NCBI GenBank assembly: GCA_021296315.1
Contig: JAGWAO010000010.1
Span: 56,973 to 89,170 of the forward strand
DNA from: Acidimicrobiia bacterium
Lineage (GTDB): Bacteria > Actinomycetota > Acidimicrobiia > Acidimicrobiales > Aldehydirespiratoraceae
DNA length: 32,198 nt
Reading direction: 5' to 3'
Positions 8,234 to 16,799 of the stretch are shown piece by piece. Positions within the stretch are counted from its first letter, which is position 1; every line of letters starts with the position of its first letter. The position numbers and the translations under genes were made by a program. Below the pieces are notes generated by a model. It saw nothing but the letters and a program-made list of their open reading frames with translations. It was not told where the DNA came from and did not search any database.

Positions 8234-9691
8234 GTGAGGCTGCGGTTGCCCAGGGTCTCGTTCTCGTACCGGCGCGGGCTACGCCCCCGCATAGCCTTCG
8301 CCTTCGCTATCGGCGGGCTGCTGCTGGCCTCGACGATCTCCCTCGCAACCCTCGCCCTGACCCGCCAGAACCTCCTGGCCGAGCGGGACGAGACCGCCTT
8401 CTCGGTGTTCGCCAACAACGGTCGGCGGGTCCGCAACGAGCTCACGTCCGAGACTGACGACGAGGGCCGGCGGGCGATCGTCGAGCGGCTCAGGCAGACG
8501 TCGGGCACGTTCCCGCTGCTGCGAGTCGGCGACGAGTGGACCTCGGCCGACCCGCTGGTGTTCAACCAGCAGGCGGTGCCGGCCTCATTGCTCCAGCTGG
8601 TGGAGTCGGGAACGCCGGCGAGGATGCGGTCCAGGATCGGCAACAGCACCGCCATCGTCTCGGCTGTCCCCATACCCGGCACCCCTACCGACGCGATCTA
8701 TTTCGAAGCCGCCCCTCTCGACGACATTGAGGAGACTCTGGACACGCTGGCCTTCATCCTTTTCGGTGTTGCCGCGGTGACCACGCTGTTCGCGGCAGCC
8801 TTCGGCTGGTGGGCCGCGGGCCGGCTGCTCAACCCGCTGTTCAAAGTGCGCACCGCGGCGGAGGCCCTGGCCGCGGGGGCGCTGGACACTCGCCTCACAC
8901 CGCCCGAGGACGCCGACCTGGCCTCGCTGACCGCCTCGTTCAACGAGATGGCCCGGGCCCTCGAGGAGAGGATCGCCCGCGATGCCCGTTTCGCGTCGGA
9001 GGTCAGCCACGAGCTGCGGTCCCCGCTGATGACGCTGACGGCCTCGGTGGAGGTTCTCTACAACATGGCCGACGATCTGGGTGAGCGGGGCCGCACCGCT
9101 CTGGATCTCCTCAGCGACGACATTCAACGCTTCCGGCGGTTGGTGGAGGATCTGCTGGAGATCAACCGCTACGACGTGGGAACCGCCGACCTGGAGGCCG
9201 AGGAGGTGCACATCGTCGAGTTCGTGCAGCACGCCATCTTCCAGTTCGGGCTCGACTCGACCGCAGTGGTCGACTTCGAGGCGGCCCCAGGCGTGGAGGA
9301 CACGGTGCTGCTGGCCGACAAGCGCCGCCTCGGCCGGGTGGTGTCGAACCTGGTGGACAATGCCTCCAAGTACGGGGACGGCGAGGTGCGGGTGAGCCTC
9401 GACCGGCATGACGGCCTCGTGCATCTCGGAGTGGAGGACAACGGCCCAGGGGTGACCCCAGGGGAGCGCAGGCTGATCTTCGATCGGTTCCACCGGGGCC
9501 GCGCCGGCGGACGGCGCGGCCGGGATTCGGGGTCGGGCCTGGGTCTGGCCCTGGTGGCCGAGCACGTGGGACTTCACGGCGGGCGAGTCTGGGTGGAGGA
9601 CCGCCCGGGCTCGACTCCAGGCGCCCGCTTCGTCGTCGAACTGCCGGTGACATCCACGGGCGACGCGCCGGAGACGGATCTGGCCCTGTGA
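8234..9691 (+). CDS. mtrB: sensor histidine kinase, MtrB-like
   Basis: A 485-residue membrane sensor kinase. A first membrane helix (about residues 20-40) is followed by an extracytoplasmic sensor region of about 120 residues and a second helix (about 172-195). HAMP comes next, then the HisKA box with His259 in SEVSHELRSPLMTL, and the ATPase domain with N-box (NLVDNASKYGDG), G1 (DNGPGV) and G2 (GSGLGLALV). All catalytic motifs are present. GTG 8234 is preferred; a GTG at 8201 is in frame but lies inside repeat copy C. It would phosphorylate the adjacent response regulator. The stop overlaps the lipoprotein start (GTGA). Confidence 0.9.
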   Translation: MRLRLPRVSFSYRRGLRPRIAFAFAIGGLLLASTISLATLALTRQNLLAERDETAFSVFANNGRRVRNELTSETDDEGRRAIVERLRQTSGTFPLLRVGDEWTSADPLVFNQQAVPASLLQLVESGTPARMRSRIGNSTAIVSAVPIPGTPTDAIYFEAAPLDDIEETLDTLAFILFGVAAVTTLFAAAFGWWAAGRLLNPLFKVRTAAEALAAGALDTRLTPPEDADLASLTASFNEMARALEERIARDARFASEVSHELRSPLMTLTASVEVLYNMADDLGERGRTALDLLSDDIQRFRRLVEDLLEINRYDVGTADLEAEEVHIVEFVQHAIFQFGLDSTAVVDFEAAPGVEDTVLLADKRRLGRVVSNLVDNASKYGDGEVRVSLDRHDGLVHLGVEDNGPGVTPGERRLIFDRFHRGRAGGRRGRDSGSGLGLALVAEHVGLHGGRVWVEDRPGSTPGARFVVELPVTSTGDAPETDLAL

Positions 9692-10410
9692 GGTCGCTGC
9701 TTCGCCCCACCCGTCAGCACGGCATCCGCCGCCTTCTCGGCGGGGCGGCCCTGGTCCTGGCCGCGGCCGCGGCCTCCGGTTGCGGGCTGCCCACCGATCA
9801 GGAGGCGCAAGCCATCGATCCGGAGGACCTGCCCGAGAGCCTCCGGCCCGGATTCACGGCGTCCACCACCACGACCGTTCCCGCTCCCCTGACCGAGTCC
9901 CGCATCGTCTACCTCCTCACCAACCCCCAGGACATCGAGCGCACCATCGTGGTCGACGTGGAGCGCCAAGTGGACCGCAACGCCACTCTGGGTGATGTGC
10001 TGGCGACCCTGTTCGGCGAGGCCACTTCGGCCGAGGAGTCGGATGCCGGCTACTTCAACACCCTCGAGCTGTTCGAGATTCTCAGCGCCACAGTGATCGA
10101 CGGAGTGGCCACCGTGGACATCGTGCACCTGTCGCCGGAGGGCGAGGATCAACCGCCCTCTGCCGATGAGCTGCGCTTCGCGGCGGCTCAGCTCGTGTTC
10201 ACCGCCTCCGAGACGGAGAGTGTCGAGGGGGTCAGGATCCTGCTCGACGGTGAAGAGATTTCTGTTCCCACCAGCGACGCCGACGCCGAGCCCGGCTCGG
10301 TCCTGCGAACGAGCGCCTACGAGCAGTTCCAGCCGGACTTCGCGCCGGCGACCACCACGACTGCGCCCGGCGACGAGGAGGGCGGCGAGGAGGGCGGCGA
10401 GGACGGCTAG
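9688..10410 (+). CDS. GerMN-domain lipoprotein, LpqB-like short form
   Basis: A 240-residue secreted lipoprotein. The N-terminal signal (RRLLGGAALVLAAAAASGC) ends in a lipobox with Cys31 or so, followed by a Thr/Pro linker and a GerMN domain (about residues 70-190: IVYLLTN, LGDVLATLFG, FAAAQLVFTASE). It sits directly after the sensor kinase with a 4-base overlap, the place of lpqB in mycobacteria, where the lipoprotein tunes the MtrB kinase. LpqB proper is far longer, with a beta-propeller after GerMN; this protein lacks it and ends in a Thr-rich then Gly/Glu-rich tail built on a 12-bp repeat (GAGGAGGGCGGC). Confidence 0.85.
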   Translation: MRSLLRPTRQHGIRRLLGGAALVLAAAAASGCGLPTDQEAQAIDPEDLPESLRPGFTASTTTTVPAPLTESRIVYLLTNPQDIERTIVVDVERQVDRNATLGDVLATLFGEATSAEESDAGYFNTLELFEILSATVIDGVATVDIVHLSPEGEDQPPSADELRFAAAQLVFTASETESVEGVRILLDGEEISVPTSDADAEPGSVLRTSAYEQFQPDFAPATTTTAPGDEEGGEEGGEDG

Positions 10411-10433
10411 GCGGCTATGCGGGCGCTGCGGGT

Positions 10434-11462
10434 TCAAGCGAAGAAGGTGCGGGCCACGTCCAGCAGGTCGCGGCTCACCGGCTTCAGGCGGACGGTGGCG
10501 TCCTGCAACGACACGAGCTCGATCGCGCCGCCCCGCAGAGCCACCATCTGACCGAAGTTCCCGTCGTGGACAGCGTCGATGGCCGCCACCCCGAACCGGG
10601 TGGCCAGCACCCGATCGAACGGTGTGGGCGAACCTCCCCGCTGCACATGCCCGAGGATGGTGACCCGGGTCTCAAGTCCGGTGCGGGCCTCCACTTCGGC
10701 CGCTATGACGTTGGCGATTCCGCCGAGGCGCTTGTGCCCGTAGGCGTCGACCGGAGGCTCGGCCATCTCGAGCGTGCCCGGGCGGGGCCGGGCGCCCTCA
10801 GCCACCACCACTATGGAGGCGTAACGGCCCCGGGCCCGGCGACGCTTCAGGGCCGCGCAAAGGTCGTCGAGGTCGAAGGGCTCCTCGGGAACGAGGGTGT
10901 AGGTCGCGCCCCCCGCAATCCCTGCCCAAGTAGCGATGTGGCCCACATTGCGGCCCATCACCTCGACGAAGATGACACGGGCGTGACTCTCGGCCGTGGT
11001 GTGCAGCCGGTCGATGGCCTCGGTGGCCACGGTCACCGCGGTGTCGAACCCGAAAGTCCTCTCCGTCATGCCCACGTCGTTGTCGATCGTCTTGGGAACA
11101 CCTATGACACAGAAGCCGCGGTCCGACATCTCGGACGCGCACGACAGGGTGCCCTCGCCTCCTATTGCGATCAGCGCGTCGAGCTCGAGCCCGCGGATCG
11201 TCTCTGTGGCTCGAGACATGCCGTCGGGAAGGCTGAAAGGCGTGTGCCGCGAGGTGCCCAGCATCGTCCCGCCCTTGGGCAGCAGGCCGCGGCAGGCTTC
11301 GACGTCGAGCTGGACCCAGTCGTCGTCCACCACTCCCCGCCAGCCGTCGAGGAACCCGATCACCCGGTCCCCGTAATGCCGCTCCCCCTTGCGCACGACT
11401 GCCCTGATCACCGCATTGAGACCCGGGCAGTCGCCGCCTCCAGTAAGTAACCCGACCCGCAT
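10434..11462 (-). CDS. pfkA: 6-phosphofructokinase
   Basis: A 342-residue phosphofructokinase making fructose 1,6-bisphosphate in glycolysis. It has the N-terminal GGGDCPGLNAVIR loop, the nucleotide motif GGEGTL, the catalytic PKTIDND, and the sugar-site block EVMGRNVGHIATWAG. Family knowledge: Gly in GGEGT favours ATP, while Lys in PKTIDND is shared with pyrophosphate-dependent enzymes; this mixed pair is found in actinobacterial ATP-dependent enzymes, so ATP use is the better guess. The ATG at 11462 overlaps the stop of the upstream kinase gene by one base (TGATG), so TTG at 11465 is not needed. It is last in an SRPBCC-ROK-PFK operon. Confidence 0.93.
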   Translation of the reverse strand: MRVGLLTGGGDCPGLNAVIRAVVRKGERHYGDRVIGFLDGWRGVVDDDWVQLDVEACRGLLPKGGTMLGTSRHTPFSLPDGMSRATETIRGLELDALIAIGGEGTLSCASEMSDRGFCVIGVPKTIDNDVGMTERTFGFDTAVTVATEAIDRLHTTAESHARVIFVEVMGRNVGHIATWAGIAGGATYTLVPEEPFDLDDLCAALKRRRARGRYASIVVVAEGARPRPGTLEMAEPPVDAYGHKRLGGIANVIAAEVEARTGLETRVTILGHVQRGGSPTPFDRVLATRFGVAAIDAVHDGNFGQMVALRGGAIELVSLQDATVRLKPVSRDLLDVARTFFA

Positions 11463-12403
11463 CAAGCGGCCTCAGAGGCAAGCAGGGCGGCGCCGATCGC
11501 TCCAGCCTGGCTTCCAAGCTGGGCTGGGACTACCTGCACCTTTCGCCGGTGGTCGCCCCCGAGCACCAGGCGGTGCGTCCACGCCTCGATGCCCCGCACC
11601 AGTGGCTCGCCGATGTCGATCAGCCCGCCTGCAATGATCACGACCTCCGGGTCGAGAACGTGCACGAGATTGGCCACGCCGACTGCGGCCCACCGGCAGA
11701 ATTCGTCTAGAACGGCCAGGGCGTCTGGATCTCCCTTGGCCACCAGGGCGTGGACATGTTCGCCTCGGATGGCGCTCACCGAGCCGGCCTCGGAGATGGC
11801 ATTGTCCAAGTCGCCCCTCGCCGCGGCCTGGCGGGCCAGACGGCCGAGTCCGGTGCCGGATGCGTAGTACTCCCAAGGGCCGGGCGCGCCGGTGACATGC
11901 TCCGGACCCGACATCTCGATCGTCATGTGGCCCGACTCGCCCGCGAATCCGTTCCAGCCCCGGTACAGCCTCCCGTCGAATACGAACCCGGTGCCCAGCC
12001 CGGTGCCTAGCGCCACCAGAGCAACATGCCGGGAACCGCGGCCTGCTCCGTGGAGCGACTCCGCCCAGACGGCGGCAGTTGCCTCGTTCTCCACCGCAAC
12101 GGGTCGTCGCCACTCCGAGCGCAGGCGACGGCGAACGTCGAGATCCAATACTCCGTCGATGTTGGGCGAGTACTTGAGCACTCCGTTGGCATCGACCAGT
12201 CCGGCGATTCCCACGCCCACCGCCGACAACCGTGCACTGCACTCGTATTCGAGGGCATCGACCATCCGAATGATCGTCTCGATCAGAGCGTCGCTGTCGG
12301 CTGTAGTCGCGTCGCGCCGCACGGCCACGGGCTTCGTGAGGTCGCCGGGGTGGACGGCCACCCCCAGGACCTTGGTGCCACCGATGTCCAAACCGCAGAA
12401 CAT
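11462..12403 (-). CDS. ROK-family sugar kinase (glucokinase-like) without the zinc cysteines
   Basis: A 313-residue ROK kinase, most like bacterial ATP glucokinases. It has the phosphate loop DIGGTKVLGV, the ENEATAAVWAE substrate block, ALGTGLGTG and the GESGHM motif. In ordinary ROK kinases a CxCGxxGCxE zinc site follows; here the aligned stretch reads HVTGAPGPWE, so all three cysteines are replaced while the flanking GHMT and WEYYASGTGLGR are kept. The fold is probably stabilised without zinc. Being coupled (TGATG) to pfkA, it likely feeds hexose phosphate into glycolysis. Glucose as substrate is inference from family and context. Confidence 0.88.
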   Translation of the reverse strand: MFCGLDIGGTKVLGVAVHPGDLTKPVAVRRDATTADSDALIETIIRMVDALEYECSARLSAVGVGIAGLVDANGVLKYSPNIDGVLDLDVRRRLRSEWRRPVAVENEATAAVWAESLHGAGRGSRHVALVALGTGLGTGFVFDGRLYRGWNGFAGESGHMTIEMSGPEHVTGAPGPWEYYASGTGLGRLARQAAARGDLDNAISEAGSVSAIRGEHVHALVAKGDPDALAVLDEFCRWAAVGVANLVHVLDPEVVIIAGGLIDIGEPLVRGIEAWTHRLVLGGDHRRKVQVVPAQLGSQAGAIGAALLASEAA

Positions 12404-12426
12404 TTCGCCTCTCGGGATCCCCGGGG

Positions 12427-12897
12427 TCAGGATCCGGCGCCGGCTTCCACGTAAGCCTTCAACTCGTCGAGCGCGGTTTGCATGATGCGCGACTCTGCCC
12501 GCCGCTTGACGAAGCCGGGCAGGGGCACGGCCAGCTCGACGGCCAGTTGGTACGACACCTCGGTGGTGTCGGACTCACCGGGGACGGCGACGAAGGTGTA
12601 CTCGCCGTCGAGACGGGTGGTGGCGTCGCCCCGCTGGAGTCGCCAGGCGAGACGCAGCGGGTCGGATCCGTAGAAGTACCTGAGTGTGTAGGTCGTGGAG
12701 CGGCCCATGGCGGTGACCCTGTACTTGACGTCGACGGCGCGGCCGTCGCGGTCCCGGGCGATGATCTGCGCTTCCTTGATGTCGCGGGCCCATCGGGGAT
12801 ACTGCTCGAAGTCGACGGCCGCGTTGAAGCATCGCTCCGGTGAAGCCATGATCGTGGTGCGCTGGGTTGCCTGATCGACCACGTTGGGCACCGCCAC
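12427..12897 (-). CDS. SRPBCC (START-like/polyketide cyclase) family protein
   Basis: A 156-residue protein with the SRPBCC ligand-binding fold: an N-terminal strand, then MASPERCFNAAVDFEQYPRW, the hallmark helix of the family, alternating strands, and a long C-terminal helix (RRAESRIMQTALDELKAYVE). The length is typical for single-domain members. The ligand cannot be told from sequence. It is the first gene of an operon, 23 bases before the ROK kinase, though no metabolic link to sugar phosphorylation is evident. GAGG lies about 8 bases before the GTG start. Confidence 0.8.
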   Translation of the reverse strand: MAVPNVVDQATQRTTIMASPERCFNAAVDFEQYPRWARDIKEAQIIARDRDGRAVDVKYRVTAMGRSTTYTLRYFYGSDPLRLAWRLQRGDATTRLDGEYTFVAVPGESDTTEVSYQLAVELAVPLPGFVKRRAESRIMQTALDELKAYVEAGAGS

Positions 12898-12948
12898 TTG
12901 GAATCCTCAGAAATTGCGCGGCTGTAGGCGTGTGCCGCGTCGTGACTG

Positions 12949-12954
12949 ACACTA
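12949..12954 (-). promoter_or_regulatory. possible -10 for the SRPBCC-ROK-PFK operon
   Basis: TAGTGT on the minus strand, about 52 bases before the GTG start of the first gene. The same hexamer stands directly before two other starts in the window (18475 and 28640). No clear -35. Confidence 0.3.
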
Positions 12955-12965
12955 ACAACGTTGTC

Positions 12966-12988
12966 GCTGGTTGCGGCGCAACACCAGC
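12966..12988 (-). terminator. hairpin downstream of the glycosyltransferase gene
   Basis: GCTGG-TTGC-GGC-GCAA-CA-CCAGC: nine base pairs with a 2-base bulge and 3-base loop, 21 bases after the glycosyltransferase stop. On the minus strand a weak T-rich stretch (GTTGTTAG) follows. Confidence 0.45.
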
Positions 12989-13009
12989 CGGCTGCTTGTT
13001 GCCTGTTGG

Positions 13010-14146
13010 TCAGCCCGGTGGCTGCTTGACCATGGCGTCGAGCGCGCCGCGCAGTTGGCTGGCCAGCACGTCGTAGGAGAAGTCGGCCTCGACCCGCCGG
13101 CGCGCCGCGTCGCCTATCTCCTTGAGGCGATCGGGGTCATCGAGAAGGGCGCCGATGGCCGCGGCCGCGCTCCGCGGCGTGGCCTCATCGAGCACGACTC
13201 CTGTCTCGCCGTCGACCACCGCTTCATGGGCGCCACCGCTGCGACCGGCGACCTGGGGTACGCCGGCCGCGGCCGCCTCGAGGAAGACGATGCCGAAGCC
13301 CTCCTGCTCCAGGCCCCGCCAGCGGGTGCGGCACAGCATGGCGAAGACGTCTGCGCATCCGTAGAGGGAGACCAGGTCGCCGTCGCTGAGGCGACCCGGA
13401 AGCCGGACCGGGGCACCGACCCTGGCCGCCAGGCGGGTCAGGCGGCGTCGGTCACGGCCCCTCCCGGCGATGACAACCTGCAGGTCTTCATGGACACCCG
13501 CCAGCAGGGCAGCTGACCGGATCAGCGTGTCCATCCCCTTGCGGGGCACGAGTCTCGACACGCTCACCACGGTGGGGGCTCCGATCTGGAGCCCCAGCCG
13601 CCTGCGGGCCTCAATTCGTTCGGCGGAGGTCTGATGCTTGAATCGATCGATGTCCACGCCGGGAGGGATCAGGAACGCCGGGAGAGGGTGCCCCAGGGCT
13701 CGTTCGCACTCTCGGGCGGCATAGCCGCCGGCCGCGACCACCCCCACCGCGCCGTCGAGCACCCTTCGCAGCAGCCGCCGCGCGCCGGGGAGCCGGGCGG
13801 GAACGGCCACCTCGGCACCGTGCACGATCACCGCGTACGGGAGGTCCAGGCGTGGTCCGATCAGTCCGGCGGGAAGGGCGGGATCGATCACCACCAGATC
13901 CACGGCGTGGCTACGAGCCAGGCGTCGCACCCGCCTGACGAGGTGCGGTCCCGGCAGCAACCACGGCTCGCGGGATCGGGTCACGGTAAAGGGCTGGGCT
14001 GCGTCGAACGCGTCCGCGCCCTCGTACGGGGTCGTGTGGACCACGACATCCTGCGGAGGCAGCCGCCGCCACAGCTCCCACAGGTAGTTCTGGATGCCTC
14101 CCACCTTGGGCGGGAAGTCATTGGTCACGAGCAGGTGACGGGTCAC
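13010..14146 (-). CDS. pimB: GT4 glycosyltransferase, PimB-like mannosyltransferase
   Basis: A 378-residue GT-B glycosyltransferase of family GT4. The N-terminus VTNDFPPKVGGIQNYL, then HGAEVAVPARLPG, the nucleotide-sugar region SRLVPRKGMDTLI, GRGRDR, and the EQEGFGIVFLEAAAAGVPQ acceptor/donor block all follow the order of PimB, which adds the second mannose to phosphatidylinositol mannoside from GDP-mannose. Closely related GT4 enzymes using other acceptors cannot be excluded. The GTG start overlaps the queG stop by 4 bases (GTGA); the ORF track extends it wrongly through queG. Likely cytoplasmic face of the membrane. Confidence 0.8.
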   Translation of the reverse strand: MTRHLLVTNDFPPKVGGIQNYLWELWRRLPPQDVVVHTTPYEGADAFDAAQPFTVTRSREPWLLPGPHLVRRVRRLARSHAVDLVVIDPALPAGLIGPRLDLPYAVIVHGAEVAVPARLPGARRLLRRVLDGAVGVVAAGGYAARECERALGHPLPAFLIPPGVDIDRFKHQTSAERIEARRRLGLQIGAPTVVSVSRLVPRKGMDTLIRSAALLAGVHEDLQVVIAGRGRDRRRLTRLAARVGAPVRLPGRLSDGDLVSLYGCADVFAMLCRTRWRGLEQEGFGIVFLEAAAAGVPQVAGRSGGAHEAVVDGETGVVLDEATPRSAAAAIGALLDDPDRLKEIGDAARRRVEADFSYDVLASQLRGALDAMVKQPPG

Positions 14147-15261
14147 GCCGCTCGGCCTCTTGGCGGTACGGGCCTGTCCAACTCGGCTCTCACCAGTGGA
14201 TCGTCGCGGTCGGACAGCGCCTCGAGGCTGAGGCCGAGGCGGCGGGCGCACCACACCCCGTGAGCCCGGATGAGCGGATCGGGTTCGCGCAGCGCCCGGT
14301 CCACCGCGGCGCGCACCCGCGGCTCTGCGGGCTCGCCCACGTTGGCCAGCACCACGAGAGCATTGCGGCGCAGGTAGCGGGGCTGTCGCCTGGGTATGTA
14401 CCAGCGCCCGAAGGCGGCCATCAGCTCGGAGTCCGAGGCATCCAGCAAGTCCAGCACCGGCACCCATGTCTGTTGATCCTGCGGCCGGGCGGCGCGGTGA
14501 CGGTGGCGAACGCGCACTCGGTTGGGAGGGCACACCTCTGAGCAGTCGTCGCAGCCATAGATGCGATCTCCTAGCGCGACGCGGTAGTCGGGGTCGAACA
14601 CACCGTCGGCCTGCACCAGCCAGGCCAGGCAGCGGCGGGCGTCCACCGCTCCGGGGGCGACGATGGCATCGGTCGGGCAGCCGTCCAGACACTGGCGGCA
14701 GGATCCGCAGCCGTCGGCCACCGGTTCGGGGTCGGCCGACACGAGGGCGGCGTCTGTCACCACCGCTCCGAGCACGACAAGGCTGCCCAGTCCGGGCAAG
14801 AGGATGTTGGAGTTCTTGCCCCACCAGCCGATAGCGGCCCGATGGGCCGCGGCCCGGTCTACGAGGCCGTTCTCGTCGGCGGACACCACAGCTCGATGGC
14901 CCTCGGCCCGCAGTGCTTCGGCGATGGTTTCGAGGGCGGCTCTCAAAGGGGTGTAGTAGTCGGCCCTCGCGTAGGCAGCCACCCGGGCGTAGGGGCTGCC
15001 GTCGTCGGGTCGATCGCTGGTGGCGGCGCCGAATTCGAGTGCCCCGACGACCAGTGCAGCCGCGCCGGGCACCAGTCGCTCCGGGTCGGCGGAGCGCTCC
15101 GGGTTGCGGTAGGTGAACTGCATCCCGCCGTGCAGCCCGGCCTGCTTGCGTTCCTGCAGGACCTGGGCGGTCTCGGAGAACGGCTCGGCCCGGCAGAAGC
15201 CGACCGCGCACAGGCCGGCCTGCTGGCCTATGGCGGCCAGCGTGGAGGTGTCGAGGCTCAC
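14143..15261 (-). CDS. queG: epoxyqueuosine reductase
   Basis: A 372-residue cobalamin- and iron-sulfur-dependent enzyme that reduces epoxyqueuosine in tRNA to queuosine, the last step of the pathway. The N-terminal cobalamin-binding region includes FTYRNPERSADPERLVPG. Two 4Fe-4S clusters are given by CGSCRQCLDGCP (about residue 187) and CDDCSEVCP (about 240). The C-terminus holds HEAT-like helices (RRNALVVLANVGEP) typical of QueG. It lies between a TrpD-like gene and the PimB-like gene on the same strand and overlaps the latter. The last residues fall in a copy of the left repeat motif. Confidence 0.92.
   Translation of the reverse strand: MSLDTSTLAAIGQQAGLCAVGFCRAEPFSETAQVLQERKQAGLHGGMQFTYRNPERSADPERLVPGAAALVVGALEFGAATSDRPDDGSPYARVAAYARADYYTPLRAALETIAEALRAEGHRAVVSADENGLVDRAAAHRAAIGWWGKNSNILLPGLGSLVVLGAVVTDAALVSADPEPVADGCGSCRQCLDGCPTDAIVAPGAVDARRCLAWLVQADGVFDPDYRVALGDRIYGCDDCSEVCPPNRVRVRHRHRAARPQDQQTWVPVLDLLDASDSELMAAFGRWYIPRRQPRYLRRNALVVLANVGEPAEPRVRAAVDRALREPDPLIRAHGVWCARRLGLSLEALSDRDDPLVRAELDRPVPPRGRAA
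14148..14159 (-). repeat. isolated left motif of the dispersed element in the queG 3' end
   Basis: On the minus strand AAGAGGCCGAGCGGCG-TGA forms the last codons of queG (RGRAA), in a different frame from copy B. There is no right module next to it; the glycosyltransferase starts at once. Confidence 0.45.
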
Positions 15262-15325
15262 GGCCTCATGATGGCAGCCGCGACGCCGGCCGCAGCCCGC
15301 CCGGTCGCGAGTAGGGCCAGCGGGC

Positions 15326-16366
15326 TCATCCGGCTGGCAGCGTGGTCACCTCGTCGAACTTCTTGGCGGCCCGCCCGTCGTCGATGGCGGCTGCGGCTGC
15401 CTCCACGCCGGCCGCGAGGTCGTCGGCCACTCCCGCCACCACCAGGCCCGCAGCTGCGTTGAGCACCACCATGTCGCGCTTGGGTCCATGCTCACCGGCC
15501 AGAATGCCGGCCAGGATCCGCGCGTTGGCCACTGGATCTCCGCCCCGCAGTTCGTCGGGCGTTGCCGGGGACAGCCCCACGTCGGTCGCCTCGATGCGGT
15601 ACTCGGTCACCTTGCCCTCGTTCAGATCAACCACCAGGTTCGGCCCCGTTGTGGTGAACTCGTCGAATCGGCCGTCGCCGTGCACCACCAGCGACCGCAC
15701 GGAACCGGTCGCCTGCAGAACGGCGGCCATGTCGGGGGCCAGTGACCGCTCCAGTACGCCTATGACCTGGCGCTGCACATGGCCCGGATGGGACAGGGGC
15801 CCCAGCAGGTTGAAGATCGTCGATATGCCGACCTGCGATCGCACGGCGGCCACGTGGCGCATGGCCGGATGGAAGGTCTTGGCGAAGGCGAATCCAAGCC
15901 CCGCCGATCGCACCATGTGCTCCACTTCATGGGGTGCAGCGCCGATGGGCACGCCGATGACATCGAGCAGGTCGAAGGCGCCCGATGTGGATGAGGCCTT
16001 GACGCTGCCGTGCTTGCAGACGGTGGCACCCGCACCAGCGGCCACGAAGCAGGCCATGGTTGAGACGTTCAGCGCGTGAGCCTTGCGGCCGGCCGTGCCG
16101 CCGGTACCCACGATGTCGATGGCGTTGCCGGGGATTTCCAGTGGCGTGGCCGCGTCGCGCATGGCTCCTACCAGGCCCAGGAGCTCTCCCACGGCGGGGC
16201 CCTTCAGCCGCAGGGCCACGATGAACGCGGCTACCTGGGCATCGGTCGCCTCGCCCGCGAGAATCGCCCCGAGTGCGGCGCGGGCCTCGCCTGCTCCGAT
16301 GTCCCGGCCCGCGGCGAGAGTGGCGAGCACCGCGGGCCAGCCGCCGTAGTCGTCGAGCGTGGTCAT
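15326..16366 (-). CDS. trpD: anthranilate phosphoribosyltransferase-like protein (divergent TrpD)
   Basis: A 346-residue protein with full-length TrpD architecture: helical N-terminal domain (DATDAQVAAFIVALRLKG-like), phosphoribosyl motif GTGGT, STMACFVAAGAG, HPAMRHVAAVR, FNLLGPL and the metal motif VVHGDGRFDEFTTT. TrpD joins anthranilate to PRPP in tryptophan synthesis. However, usually invariant positions differ: GTGGD is GTGGT with extra residues after it, and KHGNR is KHGSV. It may be a normal but divergent TrpD or a paralogue with another substrate. GGAGGAAACC precedes the ATG. No other trp biosynthesis gene is adjacent; queG follows after 64 bases. Confidence 0.78.
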   Translation of the reverse strand: MTTLDDYGGWPAVLATLAAGRDIGAGEARAALGAILAGEATDAQVAAFIVALRLKGPAVGELLGLVGAMRDAATPLEIPGNAIDIVGTGGTAGRKAHALNVSTMACFVAAGAGATVCKHGSVKASSTSGAFDLLDVIGVPIGAAPHEVEHMVRSAGLGFAFAKTFHPAMRHVAAVRSQVGISTIFNLLGPLSHPGHVQRQVIGVLERSLAPDMAAVLQATGSVRSLVVHGDGRFDEFTTTGPNLVVDLNEGKVTEYRIEATDVGLSPATPDELRGGDPVANARILAGILAGEHGPKRDMVVLNAAAGLVVAGVADDLAAGVEAAAAAIDDGRAAKKFDEVTTLPAG

Positions 16367-16422
16367 GGTTTCCTCCGGGCCCGCGCCTGCGGCTTGGGCC
16401 TGCGCCGTCGCGTCGGGTCTTC

Positions 16423-16436
16423 AGGCTAACTAGCCT
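16423..16436 (+). promoter_or_regulatory. palindrome with possible -10 of rnpB
   Basis: AGGCTA-AC-TAGCCT, a perfect 6-bp inverted repeat ending 6 bases before the 5' end of the RNase P RNA. TAGCCT is placed correctly for a -10 element. No clear -35 was found. Confidence 0.4.
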
Positions 16437-16442
16437 TGTAGC

Positions 16443-16799
<357 letters not shown>

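Noticed and set aside
10366-10410. GGCGAGGAG-type short repeat as a CRISPR or regulatory array
   Set aside because: It is a low-complexity in-frame tail of the lipoprotein gene.
13010-15211. 733-residue minus-strand ORF
   Set aside because: The N-terminal half is an out-of-frame shadow of queG; the true glycosyltransferase starts at 14146.
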